A DNA stretch of 53,438 nt from Halomonas rhizosphaerae (GTDB lineage Bacteria; Pseudomonadota; Gammaproteobacteria; Pseudomonadales; Halomonadaceae), in contig NZ_JASCQP010000044.1 of NCBI RefSeq assembly GCF_030010555.1, positions 49,753 through 103,190 of the forward strand, written 5' to 3'. This document shows, one piece after another, positions 26,173 to 35,005 of this stretch. Every line of letters starts with the position of its first letter. Position 1 is the first letter of the stretch. The position numbers were made by a program, and so were the translations under genes. The notes under the pieces are model-generated. The model had not been told where the DNA came from and made no database searches. It saw only the letters and a program-made list of their open reading frames with translations.

Positions 26173-27606
26173 ATGAGCGAGAAGATCCCGACCCACGATG
26201 TCACCCCGGATCCCGTGGAGCATCACACGCCGCAGGAAGCGGTCACCCAGCAGATGTACGCCAGCCGACGTCACATCTACGTGCGCGAGATCAAGGGCGT
26301 CTTCCAGCGCCTGCGCCGCACGTCCAACTGGGCCCTGATGCTGGCCTTCTTCCTGCTGCCCTGGGTGCCATGGGGTGATCGGCCGGCGATCTGGTTCGAC
26401 CTCCCTGGTCGCGAGTTCCACATCTTTTCCGCCACCTTCTACCCCCAGGAGTTCATGCTGCTCTCCTGGCTACTGATCATCTGTGCCTTCGGCCTGTTCT
26501 TCATCACGGTGTTCGCCGGCCGCGTCTGGTGCGGCTATACCTGTCCGCAGAGTGTCTGGACCTTCCTGTTCATCTGGGTCGAACACCGCCTGGAGGGCTC
26601 GCGCAACCGTCGCATCAAGCTCGACAAGCAGCCGATGACCACCGACAAGCTGTGGCGCAAGTCCGCCAAGCACGCCATCTGGCTGGTGATCGCCCTGGCC
26701 ACCGGGGTCACCTTCGTCGGCTACTTCACGCCCATCCGCGACCTGGTGGTGGAGTTGCCCACCCTCGAGGCCCACGGCTGGTCCTACTTCTGGGTCGGCT
26801 TCTTCCTGGTGTTCACCTACCTCAATGCCGGCTGGCTGCGCGAGCAGGTGTGCATCTACATGTGCCCCTATGCCCGCTTCCAGTCGGTGATGTTCGACCG
26901 CGACACCCTGATCGTCTCCTACGACACCGCTCGCGGCGAACCCCGCGGCCCGCGCAAGAAGAGCCTCAGCCACGAACAGGCCCGTGCCGCCGGCCACGGC
27001 GACTGCATCGACTGCGACCTCTGCGTGCAGGTCTGCCCCACCGGCATCGACATCCGCGACGGCTTGCAGTACGAGTGCATCACCTGCGCGGCCTGTATCG
27101 ACGCCTGCGACAGCGTGATGGACAAGATGGGCTATCCCCGCGGCCTGATACGCTACACCACCGAGAATGCCCTGGAGGGCAAGCCCACCCATATCCTGCG
27201 GCCGCGCCTGATGGGCTATCTGGCGGCCCTGCTGGTGATGATCGGCGTCTTCGCCTGGGCGGTGGCGGATCGCACGCCCCTGGGCTTCGACGTGGAGCGC
27301 GAGCGCAACCAGCTGTTCCAGATGACCCGCGATGGCCGCATCAGCAACGTATATACCCTGACGGTGCGCAACCTCGACAACCAGGCGCATGTCTACCGGC
27401 TCGAGGCCTCCGGCCTGCCCGGCCTGACCCTGGATACCGACCAGGTCAGCGTGCCCGCCGGCGAGTCGCGCCAGCTGGTGATCCAGGCCAGCGTTCCGCC
27501 CGAGGCCATCGACCGGCCCAGCGCCGAGATCATCCTGCGGCTGGAAGCGCTGGATGCCGACATCGCCATCGAACGCGACAGCCGTTTCATAGGAGAGACC
27601 CGCTGA
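26173..27606 (+). CDS. ccoG: cbb3 oxidase maturation protein CcoG (FixG, cupric reductase)
   Basis: A 477-residue membrane ferredoxin-type protein that reduces Cu(II) to Cu(I) for delivery to the cbb3 CuB centre. Several helices (for example WALMLAFFLLPWVPW, LLSWLLIICAFGLFFITVFAG) and the CGYTCPQSVW motif precede two 4Fe-4S motifs, CIDCDLCVQVCPTG and CITCAACIDAC; a C-terminal Ig-like periplasmic domain follows (VYTLTVRNLDNQAHVYRL). The start at 26173 (MSEKIP) is chosen by family; the frame is open far upstream. Its stop overlaps ccoH/fixH by one base. Confidence 0.95.
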   Translation: MSEKIPTHDVTPDPVEHHTPQEAVTQQMYASRRHIYVREIKGVFQRLRRTSNWALMLAFFLLPWVPWGDRPAIWFDLPGREFHIFSATFYPQEFMLLSWLLIICAFGLFFITVFAGRVWCGYTCPQSVWTFLFIWVEHRLEGSRNRRIKLDKQPMTTDKLWRKSAKHAIWLVIALATGVTFVGYFTPIRDLVVELPTLEAHGWSYFWVGFFLVFTYLNAGWLREQVCIYMCPYARFQSVMFDRDTLIVSYDTARGEPRGPRKKSLSHEQARAAGHGDCIDCDLCVQVCPTGIDIRDGLQYECITCAACIDACDSVMDKMGYPRGLIRYTTENALEGKPTHILRPRLMGYLAALLVMIGVFAWAVADRTPLGFDVERERNQLFQMTRDGRISNVYTLTVRNLDNQAHVYRLEASGLPGLTLDTDQVSVPAGESRQLVIQASVPPEAIDRPSAEIILRLEALDADIAIERDSRFIGETR

Positions 27607-28118
27607 TGAGTGCGGAACACGAGAGCATCCCGCCGTGGTACAAGCAGTTCTGGCCCTGGTTCCTGATCGGCCTGCTGGCCTCCTCGATCACCTTCAGCCT
27701 GGTCTATCTGACGCTGTCGATCCGCTACTATGACGGCTCGGTGGGCGGCGACTACTATGAGCGCGGCCTGGCCATCAACGAGCAGCTGGCCAAGCAGGAG
27801 CATGCGCAGACACTGGGGCTCGAGGCAGTCATGCGCGCCGACGCCCGCACCGGCGACATCGTCGTCGACCTGCAGGGGGAGCGCCGTCCTGAGCGCCTCC
27901 ACCTGGCCCTGATCTTTCCCACCGACAGCCACCGCGACCGTTCGCTGACCCTGGAGCATGTCCGCGACGGACGCTACGTGGGGATGATCGACGAGCCGCT
28001 GAACTACCGCTGGTACCTCCAGCTGCAGCCCGCCGAGGGCAGCGACGCCGAATGGCGCCTGACCGGCGAGGCCCGCTTCCCCAGCGACGACGAGATCGCC
28101 CTGGTCCCCGGCCTCTAG
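27606..28118 (+). CDS. ccoH: cbb3 oxidase assembly protein FixH/CcoH
   Basis: A 170-residue protein with one N-terminal helix (FWPWFLIGLLASSITFSLVYL) and a periplasmic beta domain. The motif DYYERGLAINEQLAKQE is the FixH family signature. CcoH is needed for stable assembly of the cbb3 complex. It starts within the ccoG stop (TGATG) and is followed 18 bases later by ccoI, so it belongs to ccoGHIS. Confidence 0.93.
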   Translation: MSAEHESIPPWYKQFWPWFLIGLLASSITFSLVYLTLSIRYYDGSVGGDYYERGLAINEQLAKQEHAQTLGLEAVMRADARTGDIVVDLQGERRPERLHLALIFPTDSHRDRSLTLEHVRDGRYVGMIDEPLNYRWYLQLQPAEGSDAEWRLTGEARFPSDDEIALVPGL

Positions 28119-28136
28119 GGCGGGTCACGAGATACC

Positions 28137-30620
28137 ATGACCCAGAGCCCCCCGACGCCTGACGCGAGCCCCGGCTGCTACCACTGCGGCAGCCGGGTGC
28201 CGGCGGGTGCGCCCTGGTCGATCACCCTCGACGAGGCGCGCCACCCGCTCTGCTGCCCCGGCTGCGAGGCCGTGGCCCACGCCATCGTCGATGGCGGCCT
28301 GGCGAGCTACTACCGCTTCCGCACCGAGCTGCCCGAGCGACCGGACGACCGCCAGGCCGCCAGGGCCGAGACCTGGGCGGTCTTCGACGACCCGGGGCTG
28401 CAGGCACGCTTCGTGCACCCCGAAGGGGAAGACGGGACGGTGCATGCCACTCTGGCCGTGGACGGCATCACCTGTGCGGCCTGTGCCTGGCTGATCGAGC
28501 ACCGCCTCAATGCCCTGGACGGGATCACCGCCAGCGCCGTCAACCTCACCCATCATCGCCTGCGGGTCAGCTGGGCCCCCGGGCGGGTCGCCCTGTCACG
28601 GATCCTCGCCGAGATGGCCGCCATCGGCTACCCGGCCCAGCCCTGGGAGCCCGATGCGGCGCAGCAGAGCCTGCAGCACGAGGAGCGCATGAACGTGCGC
28701 CGCCTGATCGTCGCCGCCGTGGGCATGATGCAGGTGATGATGTTCTCGATCCCCATCTACGTGGCCGGCCCCGACGAGATCAGCGCCGACTTCCTCGCCC
28801 TCTTCCACTGGCTCTCCTTTGCCCTGGCCACCCCGGTGGTGCTCTTCTCGGCCCAGCCCTTCTTCCGTAACGCCCTGCGCGACCTGCAGACCCGGGTGCT
28901 GGGCATGGACGTGACGGTATCGCTGGCCATCGGCGGCGCCTACCTGGCCAGTGGCTATGCGGTGATCGCCGGCCATGGCGACGTCTATTTCGACTCGTTG
29001 GCCATGTTTACCTTCTTCCTGCTGTTCGGCCGCTACGTGGAGGGCCGTGCCCGACGCCGCAGCGGGCACAGCGGCAATGCCCTGTCCGGCGCCCTGCCCC
29101 TCTCGGCGATTCGCCTCACCGAGGCGGGCGAGGAGCGCATCCTGCCCGCCAGCGACCTTGCCGCCGGCGACCGGGTGCTGGTCAAGCCCGGCCATGGCGT
29201 GCCGGCCGACGGGGTCATCGAGTCCGGCGAGTCGAGCCTCGACGAGTCCATGCTTACCGGGGAGTACCTGCCGGTGACCCGCGGCGTCGGCGACCGCGTG
29301 ACCGGCGGCAGCCAGAACATCGAGAGTCCGTTGACGGTGCGCGTTACCCATGCCGGCGCCGATGCCCGGGTCGCCAGCATCGTCGACCTCACTGACCGCG
29401 CCTTCGCCAGTCGGCCTCGTATCGCCCAGCTGGCGGCGCGCATGGCCCACCACTTCGTGCTGCAGGTGCTGATCATCTCGTTCGGGGTAGCCGTCGCCTG
29501 GTGGTTTATCGACCCCTCGAGAGCCCTCTGGGTGACGCTCTCCGTGCTGGTGGTCACCTGTCCCTGTGCCCTGGCACTGGCCACCCCCACGGCCCTCACC
29601 GCCGGCCATGGCCGCCTGCATCGACGCGGCGTGCTGATCACCCGCGCCGATGCCCTGGAGACGCTGTCGCAGCTCGACCGGGTGATCTTCGACAAGACCG
29701 GCACCCTGACCAGTGGCGAGATGAGCCTGGTCGAGACCCGCCTGACCGGCGATCCGGGCAGCGCGCTCGACGAGGCCCGGGCACGCCGCGTGGCGGCCGC
29801 CCTGGAGGCCCAGTCGGAACACCCTATCGCGCGCGCCTTCCGCCCCTTCCGCGAGGCCACCGTCACGGCCGGGGAGGTGCTCAGCCGACCCGGCCAGGGC
29901 CTGGAGGGCAGGATCGCCGATCGCCGCTGGCGGCTCGGCAGGCCCGAGTTCGCCGCCCCCGAGGCCCCCCCGGCACTGCCCGGCGAGGGGCAGTGGCTGC
30001 TGCTGGCCGAGGAGGGCCAGCCGCGGGCCTGGTTCGCCCTCCACGACCGCCTCCGGGAGGATGCCCGGGAGACGGTCGAGGCCCTGCAGGGACGGGGCCT
30101 GGCGGTGGAGCTGCTCTCCGGCGACACCCCCTCGGCGGTGGCGGACATGGCCCGGCGCCTGGGCATCGACACCTGGCAGGCGGCGGCCACCCCCGAGGAC
30201 AAGCTGGCCCGCCTCCAGGCCCTGCAGGCCAGCGGCGAACGGGTGGCGATGGTCGGTGACGGCATCAACGATGTCCCGGTCCTGGCCGGCGCCGACATCG
30301 CCATCGCCATGAACGGTGCCACCGACCTGGCGCGCACCCGCGCCGACGCCGTCTTGCTCGGCCCGCGCCTGGGGCGTATCGTCGAGGCCATCGAGACCGG
30401 CCGGGCCACCCGGCGCATCATCCGCCAGAACCTGACCTGGTCGCTGGTCTACAACGTCTCGGCGCTGCCCCTGGCGGCCATGGGCTTCGTGCCGCCCTGG
30501 CTGGCCGCCATCGGCATGTCGGCCAGCTCCCTGGTGGTCGTCGGCAATGCCCTGCGCCTGACCCGGGACGCCCCCTCACGACCGGTCGGCAGCGACGCCC
30601 CCAGGCTGGTGAACGCATGA
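28137..30620 (+). CDS. ccoI: Copper-translocating P1B-type ATPase CcoI (FixI)
   Basis: An 827-residue Cu(I)-exporting ATPase that supplies copper for the cbb3 oxidase. It has an N-terminal Cys-rich zinc-ribbon-like segment ([20 protein letters not shown]), a heavy-metal-associated domain with GITCAAC (Cys113, Cys116), membrane metal site CPC (475-477), phosphorylation site DKTGT with Asp519, and the hinge [14 protein letters not shown]. The order and N-terminal extension distinguish FixI/CcoI from CopA. It overlaps ccoS by four bases. Confidence 0.97.
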   Translation: MTQSPPTPDASPGCYHCGSRVPAGAPWSITLDEARHPLCCPGCEAVAHAIVDGGLASYYRFRTELPERPDDRQAARAETWAVFDDPGLQARFVHPEGEDGTVHATLAVDGITCAACAWLIEHRLNALDGITASAVNLTHHRLRVSWAPGRVALSRILAEMAAIGYPAQPWEPDAAQQSLQHEERMNVRRLIVAAVGMMQVMMFSIPIYVAGPDEISADFLALFHWLSFALATPVVLFSAQPFFRNALRDLQTRVLGMDVTVSLAIGGAYLASGYAVIAGHGDVYFDSLAMFTFFLLFGRYVEGRARRRSGHSGNALSGALPLSAIRLTEAGEERILPASDLAAGDRVLVKPGHGVPADGVIESGESSLDESMLTGEYLPVTRGVGDRVTGGSQNIESPLTVRVTHAGADARVASIVDLTDRAFASRPRIAQLAARMAHHFVLQVLIISFGVAVAWWFIDPSRALWVTLSVLVVTCPCALALATPTALTAGHGRLHRRGVLITRADALETLSQLDRVIFDKTGTLTSGEMSLVETRLTGDPGSALDEARARRVAAALEAQSEHPIARAFRPFREATVTAGEVLSRPGQGLEGRIADRRWRLGRPEFAAPEAPPALPGEGQWLLLAEEGQPRAWFALHDRLREDARETVEALQGRGLAVELLSGDTPSAVADMARRLGIDTWQAAATPEDKLARLQALQASGERVAMVGDGINDVPVLAGADIAIAMNGATDLARTRADAVLLGPRLGRIVEAIETGRATRRIIRQNLTWSLVYNVSALPLAAMGFVPPWLAAIGMSASSLVVVGNALRLTRDAPSRPVGSDAPRLVNA

Positions 30621-30832
30621 GCATCCTCTACCTGCTGATCCCCCTCTCGCTGATCCTGCTGGGGCTGGCCGTCTGGGCCTTCTTCTGGGCCGTCAAGCAC
30701 GACCAGTTCGAGGACCTGGAAGGGCCCGCCTACCGCATCCTCTTCGACGAGGACGACAACGACCGCACGAAGGGCGAGCGGCGCCCCCCTGAGCGTGACG
30801 TGTCCCCCGACGACGAGGAACGCCACGACTGA
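30617..30832 (+). CDS. ccoS: cbb3 oxidase assembly protein CcoS
   Basis: A 71-residue protein with one N-terminal helix ([24 protein letters not shown]) and the family motif [20 protein letters not shown]. CcoS is required for cofactor insertion into the cbb3 oxidase. It overlaps ccoI by four bases and the next gene by one, so translation is coupled along the operon. The acidic and basic tail after residue 50 is not conserved. Confidence 0.95.
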   Translation: MSILYLLIPLSLILLGLAVWAFFWAVKHDQFEDLEGPAYRILFDEDDNDRTKGERRPPERDVSPDDEERHD

Positions 30833-31530
30833 TGGACCCCACCGGCCTCGACCTGCCCCCGCTGGCCGCCGCCTTCGTCTTCGGCCTGCTCGGTGGCGCC
30901 CACTGCATCGGCATGTGCGGTGGCATCATGAGCGCCCTGACCTTCGCCGTCCCGCCCAGCATGCGCAGCCCGGCACGTCTTTCCGGGCTGCTGCTGGGCT
31001 ATAACCTGGGCCGGATCGCCAGCTACATGGTGGCCGGTGCCCTGGTGGCGGGGCTCGGCACCCTGATAGCCCTCACGCCCCAGGCGCGCCTGGTCCTCCA
31101 GGCCCTGGCCGCGGCAATGCTGATCCTGATGGCCCTCTACATCGCCGACTGGTGGAAGGGACTGCTGCGGGTCGAGGCCTTGGGGCGCCGGCTCTGGAAG
31201 CACCTCGAGCCGCTGGGCAGACGCCTGATGCCGGTGGTGCGAGTACCCCAGGCGGTGGCCCTGGGGGCGGTCTGGGGCTGGCTGCCCTGCGGGCTGGTCT
31301 ACTCCATGCTCGCCTGGAGCCTGGCCATCGCCGATCCCTGGCGCGGCGCTGCCCTGATGGGGGCCTTCGGCCTCGGCACCCTGCCGGCCCTGCTGGCCAC
31401 CGGGTTCGCCGCCCGCCAGCTCGGCGCCCTGATCCGCCACCCGGCCACCCGGGCGCTGGCCGCGCTGTCGATCATCGCCTTTGCCCTCTGGCAGCTGTGG
31501 ACGCTGCTGCCCGTCTCGGCGGGCCACTGA
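30832..31530 (+). CDS. SafE/TauE-like membrane protein of the cco locus (CcoH2-type)
   Basis: A 232-residue polytopic membrane protein of the sulfite exporter TauE/SafE (DUF6 heavy-metal transport) family that commonly follows ccoS. The N-terminal GGAHCIGMCGGIMSAL motif (His, two Cys) repeats in inverted form as AVALGAVWGWLPCGLVYSML, with about six helices. The Cys/His motifs suggest copper or other metal handling in oxidase assembly, but direct evidence is limited. It starts one base into the ccoS stop (TGATG). Confidence 0.88.
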   Translation: MDPTGLDLPPLAAAFVFGLLGGAHCIGMCGGIMSALTFAVPPSMRSPARLSGLLLGYNLGRIASYMVAGALVAGLGTLIALTPQARLVLQALAAAMLILMALYIADWWKGLLRVEALGRRLWKHLEPLGRRLMPVVRVPQAVALGAVWGWLPCGLVYSMLAWSLAIADPWRGAALMGAFGLGTLPALLATGFAARQLGALIRHPATRALAALSIIAFALWQLWTLLPVSAGH

Positions 31531-31554
31531 ATCCCGGCGTGAATCCCACTTCGC

Positions 31555-31568
31555 TTGACGCAGCTCAA
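31555..31568 (+). promoter_or_regulatory. Anr/Fnr box of hemN
   Basis: TTGACGCAGCTCAA matches the Fnr/Anr consensus TTGAY-N4-RTCAA at all but one position. A good -10, TAGCAT (31591-31596), predicts a start near 31603, which puts the box centre (31561.5) at -41.5, the class II activation position. It lies 60 bp before the hemN start codon. Confidence 0.75.
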
Positions 31569-31627
31569 CGCGCCCCCTGGCACGCGCCGCTAGCATGAAG
31601 GCACGTTCAACCTCCGGAGTGCCGTCC

Positions 31628-33010
31628 ATGTCCGCTCGCGCCGTCGTCGACGACCGTCCCAGCGGCACTGCGCTGATCCGCGATGCGGGCCTGCTGCGTC
31701 GTCATGCTGCTGGCGGGCCGCGCTACACCAGCTACCCCACCGCCGACAGCTTCACGACGGATGTCTCCGACGAAGACCTCACGGCGGCCTTGGCGCGCAG
31801 CAACGCCGGCGGGCAGGGCCTGTCACTCTATGTGCACGTGCCCTTCTGTCGCCAAAGCTGTCACCACTGCGCCTGCACCCGGGTCACCGCCGAGAACACC
31901 CGGCGCGCCGAGCCCTACCTCTCGCGGCTCGATCGGGAGATGGTACTCACTTCGCGCCATCTGGACGGGGCACGGGAGATCATGCAGCTGCACTGGGGCG
32001 GCGGGACCCCGACCTTCCTGACCCTGGACCAGATGAGCGACCTGATCGACCGGCTCGATGCCCGCTTCGGCCTGTCGGGTTCGCGCCAGCGGGACTACAG
32101 CATCAAGGTCGATCCCCGCGAAGCCGATGTCTTCACCCTGCGCCATCTCCAGGCACTGGGCTTCAACCGCCTGAGTCTGTCGGTGCTGGACCTGGACCCA
32201 CGGGTCCAGCGCGCCATCAACCGCCACCAGCCCCGGGTGCTCACCGAACAGCTGATCGACGAGGCCCACCGGCTGGGCTTCCGCTCCCTGGGCCTCGAGC
32301 TGATCCATGGCCTGCCCCGCCAGACTCGCGAGAGCTTTGCCGAGACCCTCGAGCAGGTGATCGCCATGGCGCCGGCCCGCCTGTCGCTGTTCCACTACGA
32401 CCACCGCCCCGAGCGCTTCACGGCCCAGCGCCGGATCCAAGCCGAGGAACTGCCGCCGCGGGGGGAGCAGCTGGCCATTATCGACACCGCCCTCGCGAGG
32501 CTTGCCGATGCGGGCTATGTGCACATCGGCATGGAACTCTTCGCCCGCCCCGAGGACCCGCTGGCAGCGGCCCAGGCACGGGGCCTGCTGTCGCGCAACC
32601 TGAACGGCTACAGCGCGCTTGCGCCTTGCGACCATCTGGGCCTGGGCGTGGGCGCCCAAAGCCGGCTCGGCGGCATCGCCACCCGCAACCCCATGGCACT
32701 TGACGACTACGAGGCGCGTCTCGATGCCGGCCAGCTGCCGGTGGAGCGCGGCCGGCGACTGACCGACGACGACCGGCTGAGAGCCCGGGCGATCGAGCGC
32801 CTGATGTGCGACATGCGCCTGGACCTGGCCGCCCTCGGGCAGGAGTTCGGCCTGGATGCCGGAGCGCACCTGAGCGATGCCCTCGCCCGGCTGGCGAGCG
32901 CCGAGCGGGACGGCCTGGTGAAGCGACGTGGACAGCGCCTCGAGGTCACGCCGACGGGACGGCTGCTGGTGCACCGCCTGGCCGCGGCCTTCGATGCCCG
33001 TGCCGTCTGA
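31628..33010 (+). CDS. hemN: Oxygen-independent coproporphyrinogen III oxidase
   Basis: A 460-residue radical SAM enzyme that decarboxylates coproporphyrinogen III to protoporphyrinogen IX without O2. The YVHVPFCRQSCHHCACTRV segment holds the cluster cysteines 74, 78 and 81 and the following Cys83 typical of HemN; HWGGGTPTFL and the SIKVDPREAD block also match. The start at 31628 has CGGAG at good distance; an upstream in-frame ATG at 31595 lies within the promoter -10 region. Placement between the cbb3 genes and anr, with an Anr box, fits haem synthesis under low oxygen. Confidence 0.96.
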   Translation: MSARAVVDDRPSGTALIRDAGLLRRHAAGGPRYTSYPTADSFTTDVSDEDLTAALARSNAGGQGLSLYVHVPFCRQSCHHCACTRVTAENTRRAEPYLSRLDREMVLTSRHLDGAREIMQLHWGGGTPTFLTLDQMSDLIDRLDARFGLSGSRQRDYSIKVDPREADVFTLRHLQALGFNRLSLSVLDLDPRVQRAINRHQPRVLTEQLIDEAHRLGFRSLGLELIHGLPRQTRESFAETLEQVIAMAPARLSLFHYDHRPERFTAQRRIQAEELPPRGEQLAIIDTALARLADAGYVHIGMELFARPEDPLAAAQARGLLSRNLNGYSALAPCDHLGLGVGAQSRLGGIATRNPMALDDYEARLDAGQLPVERGRRLTDDDRLRARAIERLMCDMRLDLAALGQEFGLDAGAHLSDALARLASAERDGLVKRRGQRLEVTPTGRLLVHRLAAAFDARAV

Positions 33011-33095
33011 CCGGCGCGGCGCAGGGCATCGCGCGCTCGCGCCGGGGAGTACCTCCTAAGGGATGCTTTGCCGCTGGACGACAATCCTCCATACT

Positions 33096-33109
33096 GTGAC
33101 CTGAGTCAT
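33096..33109 (+). promoter_or_regulatory. Candidate Anr autoregulatory box
   Basis: GTGACCTGAGTCAT contains the palindromic core TGAC-N4-GTCA of the Fnr/Anr site, with the outer bases off consensus. It lies 18 bp before the anr start codon and overlaps the start point predicted from a weak CATACT -10 (33090-33095). Escherichia coli fnr carries a repressing site at the same kind of position. Confidence 0.5.
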
Positions 33110-33126
33110 CATTCATGGAGGAGAGC

Positions 33127-33870
33127 ATGCCTGACACCGCGACCGGCAGGCGCCGTTCACTGCTGAACGAGACCCGCTGCCAGACGTGCAGCCTGAGTTC
33201 GCTCTGCCTGCCCCTGGCGCTCGAGGTTCAGGACATGGACCAGTTCGACGCCATCATCCGGCGTCGGGCGCCGCTCAAGAAGGGCGAGTCGCTGTTCCGC
33301 CAGGGCAGTCCCTTCACCAGCGTCTTCGCGGTGCGCTCCGGCAGCCTCAAGCAGGTGACCACCGAGGGCAGCGGCGAGGACCAGCTGACCAACTTCTACC
33401 TGCCCAGCGAACTGGTGGGACTCGACGGCATCGACGAGGAACGCTATCCCGGCACCGTCGTGGCCCTGGAAACCACCACGGTCTGCGAGATCCCCTTCGA
33501 CCGTCTCGACACCCTCTCCGAGTCGCTGCCCGAGCTCCGGGGCCAGCTCTACCGCAGCATGAGCAAGGAGATGCGCGACGATCGGCGCATGATGCGGCTG
33601 CTCTCGCGCAAGACCGCCGACCAGCGCCTGGCCACCTTCTTCACCAGCCTCTCCGACCGCTTCCGCCGTCGCGGCTACTCCCCCTACAGCTTCCGGCTCT
33701 CCATGTCCCGGGCCGACATCGGCAACTACCTGGGCCTGGCCGTGGAGACCGTCAGCCGTATCCTGGGCCGTTTCCAGTCACAGGGGCTGGTGGCCGTGTC
33801 CGGCCGCGAGGTGAACATCCTCGACCTGGAGGCGCTGATCGAGGTGGCCGAGGAGGAAGGGGCCAAGTAG
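33127..33870 (+). CDS. anr: Fnr/Anr-type oxygen-sensing transcription regulator
   Basis: A 247-residue CRP/FNR-family activator of the anaerobic and microaerobic response. The four 4Fe-4S cysteines are at 18, 21, 27 (CQTCSLSSLC) and 120 (TTTVCEIPF), followed by a cyclic-nucleotide-like sensor domain, dimerisation helix and helix-turn-helix with VETVSRILGRFQ, the Glu/Ser/Arg recognition residues for TTGAT half-sites. The start at 33127 has GGAGGAG before it; an in-frame ATG at 33115 forms part of that ribosome site. It is placed after hemN and the cbb3 genes, its likely targets. Confidence 0.96.
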   Translation: MPDTATGRRRSLLNETRCQTCSLSSLCLPLALEVQDMDQFDAIIRRRAPLKKGESLFRQGSPFTSVFAVRSGSLKQVTTEGSGEDQLTNFYLPSELVGLDGIDEERYPGTVVALETTTVCEIPFDRLDTLSESLPELRGQLYRSMSKEMRDDRRMMRLLSRKTADQRLATFFTSLSDRFRRRGYSPYSFRLSMSRADIGNYLGLAVETVSRILGRFQSQGLVAVSGREVNILDLEALIEVAEEEGAK

Positions 33871-33877
33871 CCCCCAC

Positions 33878-33900
33878 GCCCCCAAGCCCCAAGCCAGAGA
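33878..33900 (+). repeat. Short degenerate heptad tract after anr
   Basis: Units GCCCCCAA (one base long), GCCCCAA and GCCAGAG follow the anr stop in its coding direction. Same type as the tracts after ttcA, crbR, the UPF0149 gene and clsB. On its own this tract is too short to be convincing. Confidence 0.4.
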
Positions 33901-33926
33901 CTGCCCGCCTCCTCTGCCGTAATGCA

Positions 33927-33960
33927 GGAACCCCATCGTGCGAATGCCCGATGGGGTTCC
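33927..33960. terminator. Bidirectional terminator between anr and ttcA
   Basis: A perfect 12-bp stem GGAACCCCATCG / CGATGGGGTTCC with a 10-nt loop, centred between two convergent genes and followed by CTGTTTCCT on the plus side. Heptad tracts abut it on both sides. Confidence 0.75.
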
Positions 33961-33995
33961 CTGTTTCCTGGCGCTTGTTCCTTGTGGCTTGTCGC
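33961..33995 (-). repeat. Degenerate heptad tract after ttcA
   Basis: Reading downstream from the ttcA stop, five consecutive units in exact 7-bp register: GCGACAA, GCCACAA, GGAACAA, GCGCCAG, GAAACAG. The last unit directly abuts the terminator stem. Bases 1, 6 and 7 (G...A, A/G) are the constant ones, the middle three vary. Confidence 0.7.
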
Positions 33996-33999
33996 TGAC

Positions 34000-34917
34000 C
34001 TACTGATTGAGGATATCGATGCGGTCGGCCTGCATCCGCGTCTGCTTCTCCTCGAGGCCGGCGAAGTCGAAGAGCTCGCGGTCGGCCAGCTGCGAGGGCG
34101 CCACCTTGGTGACCGCCTTGAACATGCTCTCGAGACGGCCGGGATGCGTCTTCTCCCAGTCGGCCAGCATCTCCTTGACCACCTGGCGCTGCAGGTTGGG
34201 CTGGGAACCGCAGAGGTTGCAGGGAATGATCGGGAAGTCCATCAGCCGGGCGAACTCGGCGATGTCCGCCTCCCGGCAGTAGGCCAGCGGCCGGATGACC
34301 ATGTTCCGGCCATCGTCGGAGAGCAGCTTGGGCGGCATCGCCTTGAGGCTGCCGCCGAAGAACATGTTGAGGAACAACGTCTCGAGGATGTCCTCGCGGT
34401 GGTGCCCCAGCGCCACCTTGGTGGCGCCGATCTCTTCCGCGAAGCCGTAGAGCGAACCGCGCCGCAGACGTGAGCAGAGTGCGCAGGTGGTCTTGCCCTC
34501 GGGCGTCTTCTCCTTGACCACCGAGTAGGTGTCACGCTCGAGGATGTGGTACTCGACGCCAGTGCCCTCCAGGTACTCGGGCAGCACGTGCTCCGGGAAG
34601 CCGGGCTGCTTCTGGTCGAGGTTCACCGCCACCAGCGAGAAGGCCACCGGGGCGTTGCGCTGCAGGTTGCGCAGGATCTCCAGCAGGGTGTAGCTGTCCT
34701 TGCCCCCGGAGAGGCAGACCATCACCCGATCCCCCTCATGGATCATGCCGTAGTCGATGATCGCATTGCCCACCTGGCGACGCAGGCGCTTGTGCAGCTT
34801 GTTGAACTCGCGCTTGCCTCGGGCATCAAGGCCCTCGAGGGTCGACGCAGGCTGCCTGGGGGGCAGACTGTCGGGCGCGGCGGTCTCACGGGGGTCGAAC
34901 ATCAGGGCGTCTTGCAT
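34000..34917 (-). CDS. ttcA: tRNA 2-thiocytidine(32) synthetase
   Basis: A 305-residue PP-loop ATPase that thiolates C32 of certain tRNAs. The ATP-binding SGGKDS is at residues 70-75. Cys145/Cys148 ([12 protein letters not shown]) and Cys233/Cys236 (PCNLCGSQ) match the pairs that hold the 4Fe-4S cluster and participate in sulfur transfer. The [29 protein letters not shown] block is typical. The N-terminus up to residue 25 is variable and the ATG at 34917 has no strong ribosome site; an alternative is Met6. Convergent with anr, a neighbourhood also seen in other gammaproteobacteria where ttcA lies near fnr. Confidence 0.95.
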   Translation of the reverse strand: MQDALMFDPRETAAPDSLPPRQPASTLEGLDARGKREFNKLHKRLRRQVGNAIIDYGMIHEGDRVMVCLSGGKDSYTLLEILRNLQRNAPVAFSLVAVNLDQKQPGFPEHVLPEYLEGTGVEYHILERDTYSVVKEKTPEGKTTCALCSRLRRGSLYGFAEEIGATKVALGHHREDILETLFLNMFFGGSLKAMPPKLLSDDGRNMVIRPLAYCREADIAEFARLMDFPIIPCNLCGSQPNLQRQVVKEMLADWEKTHPGRLESMFKAVTKVAPSQLADRELFDFAGLEEKQTRMQADRIDILNQ

Positions 34918-35005
34918 GGTCTCGGGCGCTGCCTGAGCGGCTGGAAATGACGGGCGCTATCCTACCACCCACACCGTGGCCAGGCGAAACGCCACCCAGC
35001 CGGGC

